Of a DNA stretch of 64,000 bases, positions 8,715-17,409 are shown piece after piece (within the stretch, counting starts at the first letter, position 1; each line of letters starts with the position of its first letter). The stretch is from contig RXJR01000004.1 in assembly GCA_003963305.1 (NCBI GenBank), positions 308,562 through 372,561 of the forward strand. The letters are read 5' to 3'. The position numbers and the translations under genes are program-made. Below the pieces are notes generated by a model that was not told the origin of the DNA, did not search any database, and was given only the letters and a program-made list of their open reading frames with translations. The stretch comes from Candidatus Melainabacteria bacterium (GTDB taxonomy: Bacteria > Cyanobacteriota > Vampirovibrionia > Obscuribacterales > Obscuribacteraceae).

Positions 8715-9059
8715 CTAAATAAAAGGCGCTTGACCTTCGAAGAAGACAGGTACCAACTGCATAGCTAATCCCAGCTCACCTTCGATTGACAGCACTCCCG
8801 AAAGAGCTGCGGTCATTGCCGACAGGCGTCCAGCAATAATTTCTTCGAGATCATCAGCTTCAACTGAAATCATGCAGTCAGCCTGGGGCGCATCACCGGG
8901 CGGCTGCTGCGTCATTTCAAGTGTGCCGTCGGATATTTTGGTCAGCCACGAGCCTCCGCCTTGCCCTCTGACAGTGATTAGATAAGTGGCGGATAGATTG
9001 CGTGCATTCTCCGGTTTAAAACGCTTACGCAGTTCTTCGATTACCTCTGCGGCTGGCAC
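8715..9059 (-). CDS. SCP2 sterol-carrier-like domain protein
   Basis: A 114-residue protein that is essentially one SCP2 domain: an N-terminal helix (IEELRKRFKPENA), a beta-sheet core (ATYLITVRGQGGGSWLTKI), DCMISVEADDLEEIIAGRLSAMTAALSG and a C-terminal helix. SCP2 proteins bind lipids or other hydrophobic ligands, and the bacterial substrate is usually unknown. The start is GTG at 9059 with a GAGG site about 8 bases upstream. It converges on aroE with a 2-base gap. Family assignment is fairly safe. Ligand and role are not visible. Confidence 0.82.
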   Translation of the reverse strand: MPAAEVIEELRKRFKPENARNLSATYLITVRGQGGGSWLTKISDGTLEMTQQPPGDAPQADCMISVEADDLEEIIAGRLSAMTAALSGVLSIEGELGLAMQLVPVFFEGQAPFI

Positions 9060-9255
9060 AGAATTATCCTCATGGTTGTCCTTAAACTTCGTCGCGCAAA
9101 AGAACGCCGACCGACGACTGTAGCCGTTGTTGAAAACCGGCTAAGCAGGCTGATTATAACGCACTCAAGAAGCAAAATGAGGAAAGTTTCTCGCATTCCA
9201 AGAGACGAAAACTGTAAACTTTAAGACGCAGCGCGCATTAGCCGATGTCGAAAGA

Positions 9256-10089
9256 ATGAATAACGACGATCTTCATAAACCTCAAGAAAATTCGGAGCGC
9301 CGCGTCAAACGTGGCAAGCGCTCACTCGATTCGATTGACAGCGTTCTATCGAAACTGGTCAACTCGCTGGGGCTGGACCGGCGCCTGAAAGAGCATGCTC
9401 TCCTCAGCCTGTGGCCCTTGATGATTGGAGAAGTCTTTGCCGACAAATCTCGTCCGCTCTTTCTGGATTATGAAGGCAATTTAGTAATCGCGGTCAAGGA
9501 CGCGTCTGTAGCCCAGGAGCTCAGTTTACTCAAGCCCGCCATCTTAAGCAAAATGCGCATGGCCGCTAAGAGTATGAACCTGAAAGTGAACGGCATGCGT
9601 TTCGATCTAAAGCATTATTACGGCGGCACGCCGCCTGTAGCAGATGGAGATCGCTTTCAGGCGCACAAACAACCGCGGCGGTCTGAGCCGACCCCGCAAG
9701 AACTGGCTGAAATAACCCTTTCCGAGTCTGATTTGCAAGAGCTGGCAGAGTTACAAAAGGATTTGCCACCACAGAGTTCAGAGGACCTGGACATTTTAAA
9801 AAATTTCAACGTAGTGCCAAAGTTCGGCGAAAGTAAATGCCTGAAGCCTTCGCGCCCATCGCCAGGCTCAAAAAATGACGGCGATATTTTCACAAAAGGC
9901 AGACAACTGGACTTGAATCAACGCATCGTTTCAATGTTCGAGCAAGAGCTGAAACTGCGCCAATGGCGGCGCAAACAGGGTTTTCCAATCTGCCCGAAAT
10001 GTAAGCAACCAACACAATCGTTGCACGGCTCCGAATCGATATGCCCAGACTGCTACTTCTCAGTACTTTCAAAGGCTCGAGACATTTAA
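9256..10089 (+). CDS. DUF721/DciA-like protein with C-terminal zinc ribbon
   Basis: A 277-residue protein. Residues about 25-125 match the DUF721/DciA pattern: SIDSVLSKLVNSLGLD, a LWPLMIGEVFADKSRPLFL core and a DASVAQELSLLKPAIL helix. DciA loads or assists the replicative helicase DnaB in many bacteria. The middle (130-235) is charged and probably disordered. The C-terminus carries CPKC..CPDC (about 250-268), a zinc ribbon that simple DciA proteins lack. ftsE follows within 130 bases. The link to replication comes from family knowledge, not from this sequence. Confidence 0.8.
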   Translation: MNNDDLHKPQENSERRVKRGKRSLDSIDSVLSKLVNSLGLDRRLKEHALLSLWPLMIGEVFADKSRPLFLDYEGNLVIAVKDASVAQELSLLKPAILSKMRMAAKSMNLKVNGMRFDLKHYYGGTPPVADGDRFQAHKQPRRSEPTPQELAEITLSESDLQELAELQKDLPPQSSEDLDILKNFNVVPKFGESKCLKPSRPSPGSKNDGDIFTKGRQLDLNQRIVSMFEQELKLRQWRRKQGFPICPKCKQPTQSLHGSESICPDCYFSVLSKARDI

Positions 10090-10216
10090 CAAAATGCAAG
10101 GTTGGAAGCTTTCAAGGTTTCCTGCTGACTACTATGTTAGGATTTGCCCACCCGCATGGCGGGCGTTTAAACAGATTGTGATCGCACTGCCAGGCAGTGC
10201 TCCAAAGGTAGCTAAC

Positions 10217-10921
10217 GTGATCCGATTACAAAATGTGTGCAAAGACTACGCTGGGAGACCTGCGCTCACCAACATAAACTTGCATATCGCACTGGGAGAG
10301 TTTGCCTTCCTGGTGGGTCCATCGGGCGCCGGTAAGTCGACTCTGATGCGATTGCTTTACAGAGAAGAAACGCCAACGAGAGGCAGCGTACTGATAGGCG
10401 GTGTCAATCTGACTAAGATTCAGAAAGGACAGGTGCCATTGCTGCGCCGCAGGTTGGGCATCATCTTCCAGGACTACAGACTGCTCCCCCGCCAGACTGT
10501 TTTCAATAACGTTGCCTACATTTTGCGAGCCCTCGGGCTTGATGAAAAGCAAGTAGCGAAGCGTGTCAACAGCGCCCTCTGCGTTGTGAATCTGGATCAT
10601 AAAGGTGACGCCTACCCAGACGAACTGTCAGGCGGCGAACAACAGCGTGTCGGTATTGCCAGAGCAATTGTGAACGGTCCGCCAGTTTTGCTGGCAGACG
10701 AGCCCACCGGTAACCTCGACCCGGCCACCTCGCTTGAAATCGTTCAACTGCTGGAGAGAATCAGTCAACGTGGTACCACCGTGTTGATTTCGACACATGA
10801 CCAACCAATCGTCAATGCGATGCGCAAACGCGTCATCAGCTTGCGTGCAGGCGAAATAGTTTCCGACGTAGACAGCGGTGTCTACGATGACGGCGTCTAT
10901 GAAGTGGAGAGCAAAGGATAA
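10217..10921 (+). CDS. ftsE: Cell-division ABC transporter ATPase FtsE
   Basis: An ABC ATPase that pairs with FtsX at the division site and regulates peptidoglycan hydrolases. I place the start at GTG 10217, which has AAAGG 8 bases upstream and gives 234 residues, the usual FtsE length. The frame also opens 41 codons earlier at 10094, which would add an unusual tail. Walker A is GPSGAGKST (34-42), the signature LSGGEQQR (137-144), Walker B VLLADEP (157-163) and the switch His 194. The Q-loop context IIFQDYRLLP is typical of FtsE. ftsX starts 3 bases after the stop. Confidence 0.95.
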   Translation: MIRLQNVCKDYAGRPALTNINLHIALGEFAFLVGPSGAGKSTLMRLLYREETPTRGSVLIGGVNLTKIQKGQVPLLRRRLGIIFQDYRLLPRQTVFNNVAYILRALGLDEKQVAKRVNSALCVVNLDHKGDAYPDELSGGEQQRVGIARAIVNGPPVLLADEPTGNLDPATSLEIVQLLERISQRGTTVLISTHDQPIVNAMRKRVISLRAGEIVSDVDSGVYDDGVYEVESKG

Positions 10922-10924
10922 TTC

Positions 10925-11794
10925 ATGCGGCAACTACGCATACTTCTTAGAGTTGGAATTGAGACGATGATAGGCATTCGCCAGAGCGGCTGGTCGAATT
11001 GGCTGGTGATCAGCATTCTCGCCATCGCCTTAACCATATTCGGTGGCATTCTTCAGTTCACGATGACATTGAAAAATGTCGTTTCAGCCTGGGGCTCACA
11101 GTTAGAAATTTCAGCCTACATCAAAGATACGGCTGATCCAAAGAAAGTGGCAAAAGAAGTCAGTCAGTTCCCGGAAGTGCAACTTGTCGAGATCGTTCCA
11201 AAAGAAGTTTCCTGGGAAGAGATGCAACAAACATTCAAAGTTGCAGCACTCTCGAATCCTCTGCCTAACACTCTGCACATCCGCGTCAGCAGCGCCGAAA
11301 ACGTAGAGAAGGTGGCTCCGAAACTAAACTTGCTCAGCGGCATCGAGAACATTCGTTATCCCCTCAAGGTAGCCCGAAAAATCAATGAGTTTCGCCACTT
11401 CATTGAGCTCGCCGGCGCAATCGTAACAGCCGCTCTGACAGCGGCGACTTTGACCGTTATCGGAAATACGATTCACCTCGTTATTCAGTCACGGCACAGA
11501 GAGATTGAGATTCTCAGCCTCATGGGAGTCAGTCATTTCTATATCAAGGGTCCACTGATCTTGCAGGGGGCATTATATGGTGCAGGAGCCGCAGCTCTAG
11601 CCATCGCCGTGCTCTGGGGCATGCACTGGTATATAGACCCTTATGTGCGAGACCAGATGATCAGCTTCGCACCGATGCTGCCTCAAAATCTCGAATATGG
11701 CATGCTGCAAACGTTCGGCGCCCTGCTCGGGCTTGGTATCGCTGTTGGTGCAGGTGGAAGCGCCTGGACTTCCGGACGCTACATCAAAATCTAA
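10925..11794 (+). CDS. ftsX: Cell-division membrane protein FtsX
   Basis: A 289-residue FtsX. It has an N-terminal helix (about 25-48), a periplasmic domain of about 120 residues (ISAYIKDTADPKKVAKEV, VSWEEMQQTFKV, NTLHIRVSSAENV) and three C-terminal helices (about 160-185, 212-238, 255-280). The SRHREIEILSLMGVS loop is the conserved coupling segment that contacts FtsE. With FtsE it relays ATP hydrolysis to cell-wall hydrolases outside. It is translationally close to ftsE (3 bases) and ends just before a strong bidirectional terminator. Confidence 0.95.
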   Translation: MRQLRILLRVGIETMIGIRQSGWSNWLVISILAIALTIFGGILQFTMTLKNVVSAWGSQLEISAYIKDTADPKKVAKEVSQFPEVQLVEIVPKEVSWEEMQQTFKVAALSNPLPNTLHIRVSSAENVEKVAPKLNLLSGIENIRYPLKVARKINEFRHFIELAGAIVTAALTAATLTVIGNTIHLVIQSRHREIEILSLMGVSHFYIKGPLILQGALYGAGAAALAIAVLWGMHWYIDPYVRDQMISFAPMLPQNLEYGMLQTFGALLGLGIAVGAGGSAWTSGRYIKI

Positions 11795-11833
11795 ATCAAT
11801 CAAGGCATCATCCAAGTCTTCTAAATCAATCAA
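11790..11833 (+). repeat. 14-bp direct repeat spanning the ftsX stop codon
   Basis: TCTAAATCAATCAA occurs at 11790-11803 and 11820-11833. The first copy contains the ftsX stop. It looks like a local duplication of the 3' end of ftsX. Confidence 0.7.
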
Positions 11834-11837
11834 AGTC

Positions 11838-11870
11838 AAAAGGGGATCGCTCTCTGAGCGATCCCCTTCA
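11838..11870. terminator. Strong hairpin between convergent ftsX and cyclophilin genes
   Basis: A perfect 13-bp stem (11840-11852 with 11856-11868) has a 3-base loop. A-rich sequence lies on the left and T-rich sequence on the right, so it can act for both strands. Placed between two convergent genes. Confidence 0.8.
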
Positions 11871-11888
11871 GTTATTTCTGAATTCAGC

Positions 11889-12365
11889 TTACTTAGCAGC
11901 CGGTTCGAGTATTTTGACGTCTTTCATAACATCGCCTACACGCAAACTCTGCATTACATCAAGCCCTTCTACAACTTTTCCGAAAACTGCATATTGCATA
12001 TCGAGGAAGTTGGCTGGTCCAAGTGTGAAATAGAACTGCGAGCTGGCTGAGTTGGGGTCTTGAGCGCGAGCCATAGCGATTACGCCGGCTTCACTGTGCT
12101 TCAACTCTTTTGTTACTTCCAGAGGAATACGTCTTTCTTTCTTTGTCTCAGGATCAACGAAGCCGCCTGTGCCTGTTCCCTTCGGGCAACCACCTTGAAC
12201 GCAGAATCCTGGCTCATAGCGGTGGAAATTCAAACCGTTGTAGAAACCGCGTTTGACGAGATCGAGAAAGTTTCCTGCAGTTTTTGGAACTTCATCTTTG
12301 TAGATTCGAACTTTGATGGTCCCTTTGGTGGTGTCGAGGACAACCACTGGATCTGTTGTTGTCAT
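11889..12365 (-). CDS. Cyclophilin-type peptidyl-prolyl isomerase, cytosolic
   Basis: A 158-residue cyclophilin domain without a signal peptide. I chose the ATG at 12365 because AGAAGG lies 5 bases upstream and [15 protein letters not shown] begins the fold. The frame extends to 12428 but that adds an unlikely leader. Visible family features are [33 protein letters not shown] and [13 protein letters not shown], covering the catalytic Arg and the hydrophobic pocket. [12 protein letters not shown] replaces the usual QGGDPxGTGxGG. It catalyses cis-trans isomerisation of prolyl bonds. A closely related exported copy lies immediately upstream on the same strand. Confidence 0.93.
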   Translation of the reverse strand: MTTTDPVVVLDTTKGTIKVRIYKDEVPKTAGNFLDLVKRGFYNGLNFHRYEPGFCVQGGCPKGTGTGGFVDPETKKERRIPLEVTKELKHSEAGVIAMARAQDPNSASSQFYFTLGPANFLDMQYAVFGKVVEGLDVMQSLRVGDVMKDVKILEPAAK

Positions 12366-12444
12366 AAATGCCTTCTGTTGAGGTGAAACGATATCGAATA
12401 GCTGTATATCATACCACCCGCAAGCCAACCGCCCATTAGCACAA

Positions 12445-12464
12445 GACCTGCTCGAAAGCAGGTC
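12445..12464 (-). terminator. Hairpin between the two cyclophilin genes
   Basis: An 8-bp perfect stem (GACCTGCT/AGCAGGTC) closes a CGAA loop (plus-strand reading). It lies downstream of the exported cyclophilin and 80 bases upstream of the cytosolic one. The T run is weak, so partial termination or mRNA processing is as likely as full termination. Confidence 0.5.
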
Positions 12465-12493
12465 CTGAAAGCATTCTACAGAGTTACTGGTGT

Positions 12494-13066
12494 CTATTGT
12501 TGGACGTAAACCTTAGTCATTTTGTCGCCTTTGCGCAACGCCATCACAACGTCAAGACCTTCTTTGACTTTGCCAAAAACAGCGTATTGACCATCAAGGA
12601 AGTTAGCGGGTCCAAGTGTGAAGTAGAACTGCGAACTGGCTGAGTTAGGAACTGAGGTTCGAGCCATAGCAATCACACCGGCGCTGCTGTGTTTAAGGCT
12701 TGGATTAGCAGCCACCATGGAAGGGGATGTTTCCAGGTCGATGGTACGTTCTTGATGCGTTTTAGGATCTATGAAACCACCGCCGCCGGTTCCCTGTGGG
12801 TCACCACCCTGAATGCAGAAGCCTGGTTCATAGCGGTGGAAGGTCAAACCATTGTAGAAATTTCTGCTTACCAGATCCAAAAAGTTGTTTGCGGTCTTGG
12901 GGACTTCGTTCTTATAGATTTCGACTTTGATCTTGCCTTTAGTTGTTTCCATGACAACTACAGGGTCGCCACCCTTTGCCATGGCTGAGAGCGCGCAGGC
13001 GGCTGATGCCACCATACACAGTACCAATGAGAACAGAGACGTTGAAGTCTTCCGTGTCAAACGCAT
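12494..13066 (-). CDS. Cyclophilin-type peptidyl-prolyl isomerase, exported
   Basis: A 190-residue protein with a clear signal peptide (residues 1-30: basic start, hydrophobic [16 protein letters not shown], cleavage near AMA) and a cyclophilin domain (33-185). [30 protein letters not shown] and [10 protein letters not shown] are the family landmarks, and this copy keeps the usual QGGDP. It should fold secreted or periplasmic proteins. A near-ideal AAGGAG site precedes the ATG. Strong similarity to the cytosolic copy at 11889 indicates a tandem duplication followed by gain or loss of the signal peptide. Confidence 0.94.
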   Translation of the reverse strand: MRLTRKTSTSLFSLVLCMVASAACALSAMAKGGDPVVVMETTKGKIKVEIYKNEVPKTANNFLDLVSRNFYNGLTFHRYEPGFCIQGGDPQGTGGGGFIDPKTHQERTIDLETSPSMVAANPSLKHSSAGVIAMARTSVPNSASSQFYFTLGPANFLDGQYAVFGKVKEGLDVVMALRKGDKMTKVYVQQ

Positions 13067-13122
13067 TTTTCAACTCCTTATATATTCGACTCAGAAGTGA
13101 ATTTTAGCAGCACTAGAAGAAA

Positions 13123-14031
13123 TTAGTTCGCCAGACTATTGGCTACAGGCACGGTAACACTGCCTGAGGGCACGGCTGAACGTGTGTATGAAACAGGAAT
13201 GACCAGACTTTTCAGATCCTGATTGCGCGGGCAACGAAAAGCTATCCAGCCGGTTGTTTCATCGCCGGGCATGATTACACGCACTCCGAAGTGGCCGGCC
13301 TCGACTTCACGACGGGCACCATCGCGCCCTATTGCATCTCCCAGACTGCGTTTTGCGTGCTGATCCGGTGTCAGATTTTCATAAAAAATCGGTGCAGCAT
13401 AGCCGAGACTAAAGGCAGCAACAGCTCCGACTGCCAATTTCCCTTTTCCGTTCAAACGCGGCAAGTTCGAATCCTCGGCGTCCGAAGCTGGTGCCGTCGG
13501 CAGCCTGCCTGTACCGAGATCTGCATGAGCGCTGTTTCCGAGGATGACCGCTATATTTTGACCTGAGTTTTTAACAGTAACTTCTATGTACTTCAGACCT
13601 TTATCGTGATCGCGTAGAAGTGGGCACTCTTTGAGGTTCCGCGCTGAAACTTCAATATCTGTGATCTTCGCCGTGCCCTGTAAGGCGCCGGCGGGCAGAG
13701 TGGTCGCCTGGACATCGGGCAAAGTCGCGTCAAATTGTTTCAGCTCCTGCTGGGCTTCGGCATTCGAGGGATTGAAAGTATTAACGGTAGTGGTGCTAGT
13801 AGTCGTAGTTGTTGACGATGCACCAGATGACGGATTAACAGTGGTTGTTGAAGTTGCCGTTGAAGTCGTTGATGTTGTCTGAGTGGCAGCCGGTGTTGTC
13901 GCAGGCAAAGCACCCCTCAAAGCCGGTTCACCATCTGCTTGAGCGATCACTTCGGATCTGTGATTGTCACTTGCACAGCACACTGTTGAGCATGAAATTG
14001 TAAGAAGACACGCTAAAACAAACTTGCTCAT
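13123..14031 (-). CDS. Exported protein of unknown function with Thr/Ser-rich linker
   Basis: A 302-residue protein with a signal peptide (FVLACLLTISCSTVCCA, residues 4-20). The cysteines could allow lipidation, but no clean lipobox is seen. A Thr/Ser/Ala-rich segment (45-95) leads to a folded domain (about 110-300): ITDIEVSARNLKECPLL, KYIEVTVKNSGQNIAVILGN and ETTGWIAFRCPRN. The middle hydrophobic stretch (KLAVGAVAAFSLGYAAPIFYE, about 200-220) may be a membrane helix. AGGTG lies 5 bases before the ATG. The strand-rich C-terminal domain suggests a periplasmic beta-sandwich (inference). Family unknown. Confidence 0.8.
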   Translation of the reverse strand: MSKFVLACLLTISCSTVCCASDNHRSEVIAQADGEPALRGALPATTPAATQTTSTTSTATSTTTVNPSSGASSTTTTTSTTTVNTFNPSNAEAQQELKQFDATLPDVQATTLPAGALQGTAKITDIEVSARNLKECPLLRDHDKGLKYIEVTVKNSGQNIAVILGNSAHADLGTGRLPTAPASDAEDSNLPRLNGKGKLAVGAVAAFSLGYAAPIFYENLTPDQHAKRSLGDAIGRDGARREVEAGHFGVRVIMPGDETTGWIAFRCPRNQDLKSLVIPVSYTRSAVPSGSVTVPVANSLAN

Positions 14032-14142
14032 GAGACACCTGACTACCCGACTGCAACTAATGAGGCAATCCTAGCAGTTGACCCGAAATTTATCGCGTCG
14101 ATTTGAGTAATGTAATTGCAGAACTGAGGCACAGCGCGGATA

Positions 14143-14808
14143 CTAGCGCATACGAGCTCCGCTGAGCTGATATGTCACCTTCGCTCTCGGCTGCGCCATA
14201 CCTTCTTTGACGATTGAAATTCGCTCCAGTCCGTTGAACTGAGTTCCACCCGGAAGCAGACTGAGGACGATAGCTTCTTGAGCCATCGTTTTGCCGACCG
14301 GATGCTGATAGCGAATGAAAGCAGTTCCACCTTCGACTTTATCGACCCAGAGTGGTGTGCTCATCTCACCGTTAGACATCGAATAACTGCCGGGCTGCCC
14401 ACCGATGTTCCAGGTGTTGTTCGTGTTCAAACTAAACGCTTGCTCGGCACCGGCTTGAAACTCAGGCATCGCTTCGACTTTGGAACGCTGCCCCTGCACT
14501 CGCCAGGAGCCCATGAACCCCTGGGGAAGGACGACTTGCTTCTGAACAGTTGCCTGAATCGGCGGACGTTGTACTGGTTGAGATTGCTGGATCGTGGCGT
14601 TAAGAGGTCTGCTCGGTGGTGCTTTGACAGGAGCCTGAGGACGCATGACCTGCGGCTGAACCATAGTCGGAGCTGGATAAGAATAGTCTCCGGCGCCTTC
14701 CATCACCTGGTTGGTCTTAATGCCGCCCTGGAGCGGTTCTGCCGACACTGCGGCGCTCGAAATCTGAACAGCGACTGCCGCCAACATCAATACAAGTCTC
14801 GTGCGCAT
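14143..14808 (-). CDS. Exported protein of unknown function
   Basis: A 221-residue protein with a signal peptide (residues 1-23, cleavage near VSA), a Pro/Gln-rich segment (45-95, QPVMRPQAP-like) and a folded C-terminal part (95-221). The latter contains GFMGSWRVQGQRSKVEAMPEF, NTWNIGGQPGSYSMSNG and a final strand region; the 'GxWxVxGxR' opening recalls small lipocalin-like or calycin-like secreted domains, which is only a resemblance. TAAGGAGG sits 5 bases before the ATG, a near-consensus ribosome site, so expression is probably good. It is one of a run of minus-strand exported proteins. Confidence 0.82.
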   Translation of the reverse strand: MRTRLVLMLAAVAVQISSAAVSAEPLQGGIKTNQVMEGAGDYSYPAPTMVQPQVMRPQAPVKAPPSRPLNATIQQSQPVQRPPIQATVQKQVVLPQGFMGSWRVQGQRSKVEAMPEFQAGAEQAFSLNTNNTWNIGGQPGSYSMSNGEMSTPLWVDKVEGGTAFIRYQHPVGKTMAQEAIVLSLLPGGTQFNGLERISIVKEGMAQPRAKVTYQLSGARMR

Positions 14809-14993
14809 TACGCCTCCTTACAAACCGCTGCACTCATAATGCCACGGTCGCGGCAAATCTACCGCTTAAGTACAACCGAACGTCGATGGCGAGAATTCGC
14901 CTCAGGTCGATTGTAGCGCTATGAGATAAATTTCACCAGCAAGATTAATGCACCGCCAGTGCGCAATTCAACAAAAAGTCCGGAAACCAGCTA

Positions 14994-16349
14994 TTAGAGA
15001 CTTGTTGCAGGAATATTCATTCCAACATCGCCCGATTTTTTATCTGACTCCGCAGCTTTTGACTCAACAGCTGTGGTCTCAGCCTTAGCCTCGACCTTTC
15101 CAGGCGCAGCTGTATTGGTGTCAGCCTTAGCCTCGACCTTTCCAGGCGCAGCTGTATTGGTGTCAGCCTTAGCCTCGACCTTTTCAGATGCAGTTGTAGT
15201 CGCTGCAACCGGCTCTTCATCGCTAACAGCCTGCGCAAGCACATCCTTACCAGCCATCTTGCTGGCGGTCAGATTGCAAAACTGGCTGAGAACGGTGTTT
15301 CCCGTAATGGAAGCAACGTTGTAGTTATTGATTGCCTGAACCGCTTCTTGATTGATCATTTTATAGCGGCACTCGATGCGTCGATCCAGGTAGAGTTCTT
15401 TGAGAAGCTTGGCCTCTTCCGGACCACCTGTCGCCATCAAAAATGCCAGCAACGCAATCTGAGCAGCAGGCGAGACGATAGTCGGACTGAACATAGCCAC
15501 GCTCAACGTAGTGTTTACGACCTTTGCAGTGGCGTAAAGTAACTTGCTGCGGTGGTTGTATTTTTGCAGTTTCGCTTTTGTTTCCAGCACCACTGCATCA
15601 CGCTGCAAGCTGCTCTCCATCAACTTCTTGGTAGCAGAGTCCAGTTTCAACACGCTGAGCGGTTCACCAGGCGTAGCAGGAGGAGCTGAATCTTTTACTG
15701 AAGCAGCCCAGGCAGTCATAGCTACAAGAGCGCGTTTCGCATCATCATCTCCGACAATTGAAGCCAATTGCTTGACACCATCATCGATGTTCCGTTGCTG
15801 TTTTACCGGATCGCTCATGCCCAGTCCTGAGGCAATCTGCATCAAACTCGAAACTACTTTTGGATGAATGGAATCATGTTGTTTCTGTTTGACCCATTCG
15901 ACAGCGGCTTTACTTTTCAGCTTCTGCTTTTCGTCCAGGATGACATCAGCAGCTTCGCTCGAAGCCTGGAAGCCTTTGTAAGCAGTCATAAACTCTGCCA
16001 TGTCAGAAACTTTAGCGATCGACCGACGAAGCGACCCTTTATACTTCTGCTCTTTCAACTTGATCTCTTCTGCACGCTCATCACGTTCAAACGCTGAGCT
16101 GACCAGCTGATCAATCAGTTCCTCTGGCGCGATTTCGGTCTTTGAAACAACACCTTTCAGCTCTTTACCGGCTTCACCGTGGACACTAGCAGTGTCGTTC
16201 GAGCCTGCGTCTGCAGCTCCGGCATTAATGACCGCACTCGGTACAGTATTGACCGTCGAATTAACAGCGATTTCTGCAGCGCGCACCTGACCGGCAAATG
16301 TAGCCAAACAAAGTGTTGCGGACAGCACGCGGATCTTAAATGTAGACAA
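14994..16349 (-). CDS. Exported helical protein with C-terminal KVEAKADTNTAAPG repeats
   Basis: A 451-residue protein. It starts at TTG 16349, with AGAGGTG 8 bases upstream and the signal peptide directly after (RVLSATLCLATFAGQVRA). Residues about 70-370 are mainly helical and charged, with one hydrophobic stretch near 280-305 (AMFSPTIVSPAAQIALLAFLMA). The C-terminus carries two full and one partial copy of a 14-residue repeat. I recognise no domain. A periplasmic structural role is possible, but nothing in the sequence demonstrates it. Confidence 0.8.
   Translation of the reverse strand: MSTFKIRVLSATLCLATFAGQVRAAEIAVNSTVNTVPSAVINAGAADAGSNDTASVHGEAGKELKGVVSKTEIAPEELIDQLVSSAFERDERAEEIKLKEQKYKGSLRRSIAKVSDMAEFMTAYKGFQASSEAADVILDEKQKLKSKAAVEWVKQKQHDSIHPKVVSSLMQIASGLGMSDPVKQQRNIDDGVKQLASIVGDDDAKRALVAMTAWAASVKDSAPPATPGEPLSVLKLDSATKKLMESSLQRDAVVLETKAKLQKYNHRSKLLYATAKVVNTTLSVAMFSPTIVSPAAQIALLAFLMATGGPEEAKLLKELYLDRRIECRYKMINQEAVQAINNYNVASITGNTVLSQFCNLTASKMAGKDVLAQAVSDEEPVAATTTASEKVEAKADTNTAAPGKVEAKADTNTAAPGKVEAKAETTAVESKAAESDKKSGDVGMNIPATSL
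15079..15183 (-). repeat. 42-bp tandem repeat, 2.5 copies
   Basis: Units at 15079-15120 and 15121-15162 are identical over 42 bases. A third partial unit follows to about 15183. Identity including third codon positions indicates recent expansion or ongoing slippage. The unit keeps frame and encodes a 14-residue Ala/Lys/Thr repeat. Confidence 0.9.
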
Positions 16350-16515
16350 AAGAAGACACCTCTAACTTCACGACTGCCTCAGCAGTAATAAAAATGGATT
16401 GCGTAATGATATCTCTAAAAGGGTTATGTCACCTTAACCCGACCAGAGGTTGTAATACAGTCAAACACTTGAAAGCCGCAAAGGGTGTCAAGTGGAAACC
16501 GAATTAATAAACGCA

Positions 16516-17409
16516 TTAGTGAGTGCGCCGTTTCGCTGCAATTGAAATTGGATGTGCGTTTGGCCTAGACATTACAGGTTTGGCAACCACGACAGGTTTA
16601 GTCACGACTGAGTTTTTTGGAGATACGGCCGGCTTAGTTGACCCAGTCTTAACTTCCGCTTTGACGGCTGTACTAGCGCTGACCGAGCTCAAAGAAGCCG
16701 ATCCCCCTGGCGATGGTGCTAGAGACTCATCAGCTGATTTCGCCGGTGCTGCAACGGTTGCAGCTGCGCCTTCTGCATCATGCGAAAAGCCGAGGTCCTT
16801 CAAGCGCTGGTAGGCAGTCTTTCCAGTCGCCGAAGTGGGGTCGGCCAGAACTATTTCAACGAGAGGATTCAAAGCCTCAGGGTATCTCTTTTGAGCTATC
16901 AAAAGATCAGCTTTTAAAAGCTGAGCGTCGCGCTTCAACTGGCTGAATTTCAATCCAATCTGTTTTTCTGCTGCGCATTGTGCCTTCAATTCATCGTGTT
17001 TAGAAAACGCAGTCGCCATCTTCATATGTGCATCGGCACTATCAGCCAACCACTCAGATAGCTGATAGATAGGATCATGCAGACCTGATGGACCAGAAGC
17101 AGCAAGAGCAGTTCTCAACTCAACGATTCTGTTTTTTGCATCTTTGACTGTGAGCGGCAGGTGTCCATATGCGCTGGCGCCCTTTCTGCCTGGAGTCGGC
17201 GCTTGAGTCGGCGCAGGAGCTGCGGGAGCTGGTGCGGTCAATCGCTGCGCCTGCTCAGGTGGATATACCGGTGCTGACGGTCTCAGTTCCGCCCCCGGCA
17301 GTGGTGCAACTGCCTCGTTCCCAGGCAAAGGTGAACCGCCCTGAGCCAGACAGGGAGCCGCTGTAGAAAGACAGAAGACTAGAGCCGAAACAAATAATTT
17401 GGTTTGCAT
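16516..17409 (-). CDS. Exported TPR-like protein with Pro/Ala-rich flanks
   Basis: A 297-residue protein with a signal peptide (residues 1-22, cleavage near CLA) and a Pro/Ala-rich segment (25-75). A helical core (80-215) follows: NRIVELRTALAASG, PIYQLSEWLADSADAHMKMA, LKRDAQLLKADLLIAQKRYPEALNPLVEIVLADP. The last segment has the periodicity of a tetratricopeptide repeat. A Ser/Ala/Val/Lys-rich tail (220-297) ends in basic residues (AAKRRTH). AAGGA lies 5 bases before the ATG. A protein-protein scaffold in the periplasm is a reasonable inference. No partner is evident. Confidence 0.8.
   Translation of the reverse strand: MQTKLFVSALVFCLSTAAPCLAQGGSPLPGNEAVAPLPGAELRPSAPVYPPEQAQRLTAPAPAAPAPTQAPTPGRKGASAYGHLPLTVKDAKNRIVELRTALAASGPSGLHDPIYQLSEWLADSADAHMKMATAFSKHDELKAQCAAEKQIGLKFSQLKRDAQLLKADLLIAQKRYPEALNPLVEIVLADPTSATGKTAYQRLKDLGFSHDAEGAAATVAAPAKSADESLAPSPGGSASLSSVSASTAVKAEVKTGSTKPAVSPKNSVVTKPVVVAKPVMSRPNAHPISIAAKRRTH

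Noticed and set aside
10094-10216. N-terminal extension of ftsE from ATG 10094
   Set aside because: The extra 41 residues do not resemble FtsE, and GTG 10217 has a proper ribosome site and gives the normal length.
15079-15183. Possible CRISPR-like repeats
   Set aside because: The repeats are adjacent with no spacers and encode an in-frame protein repeat.
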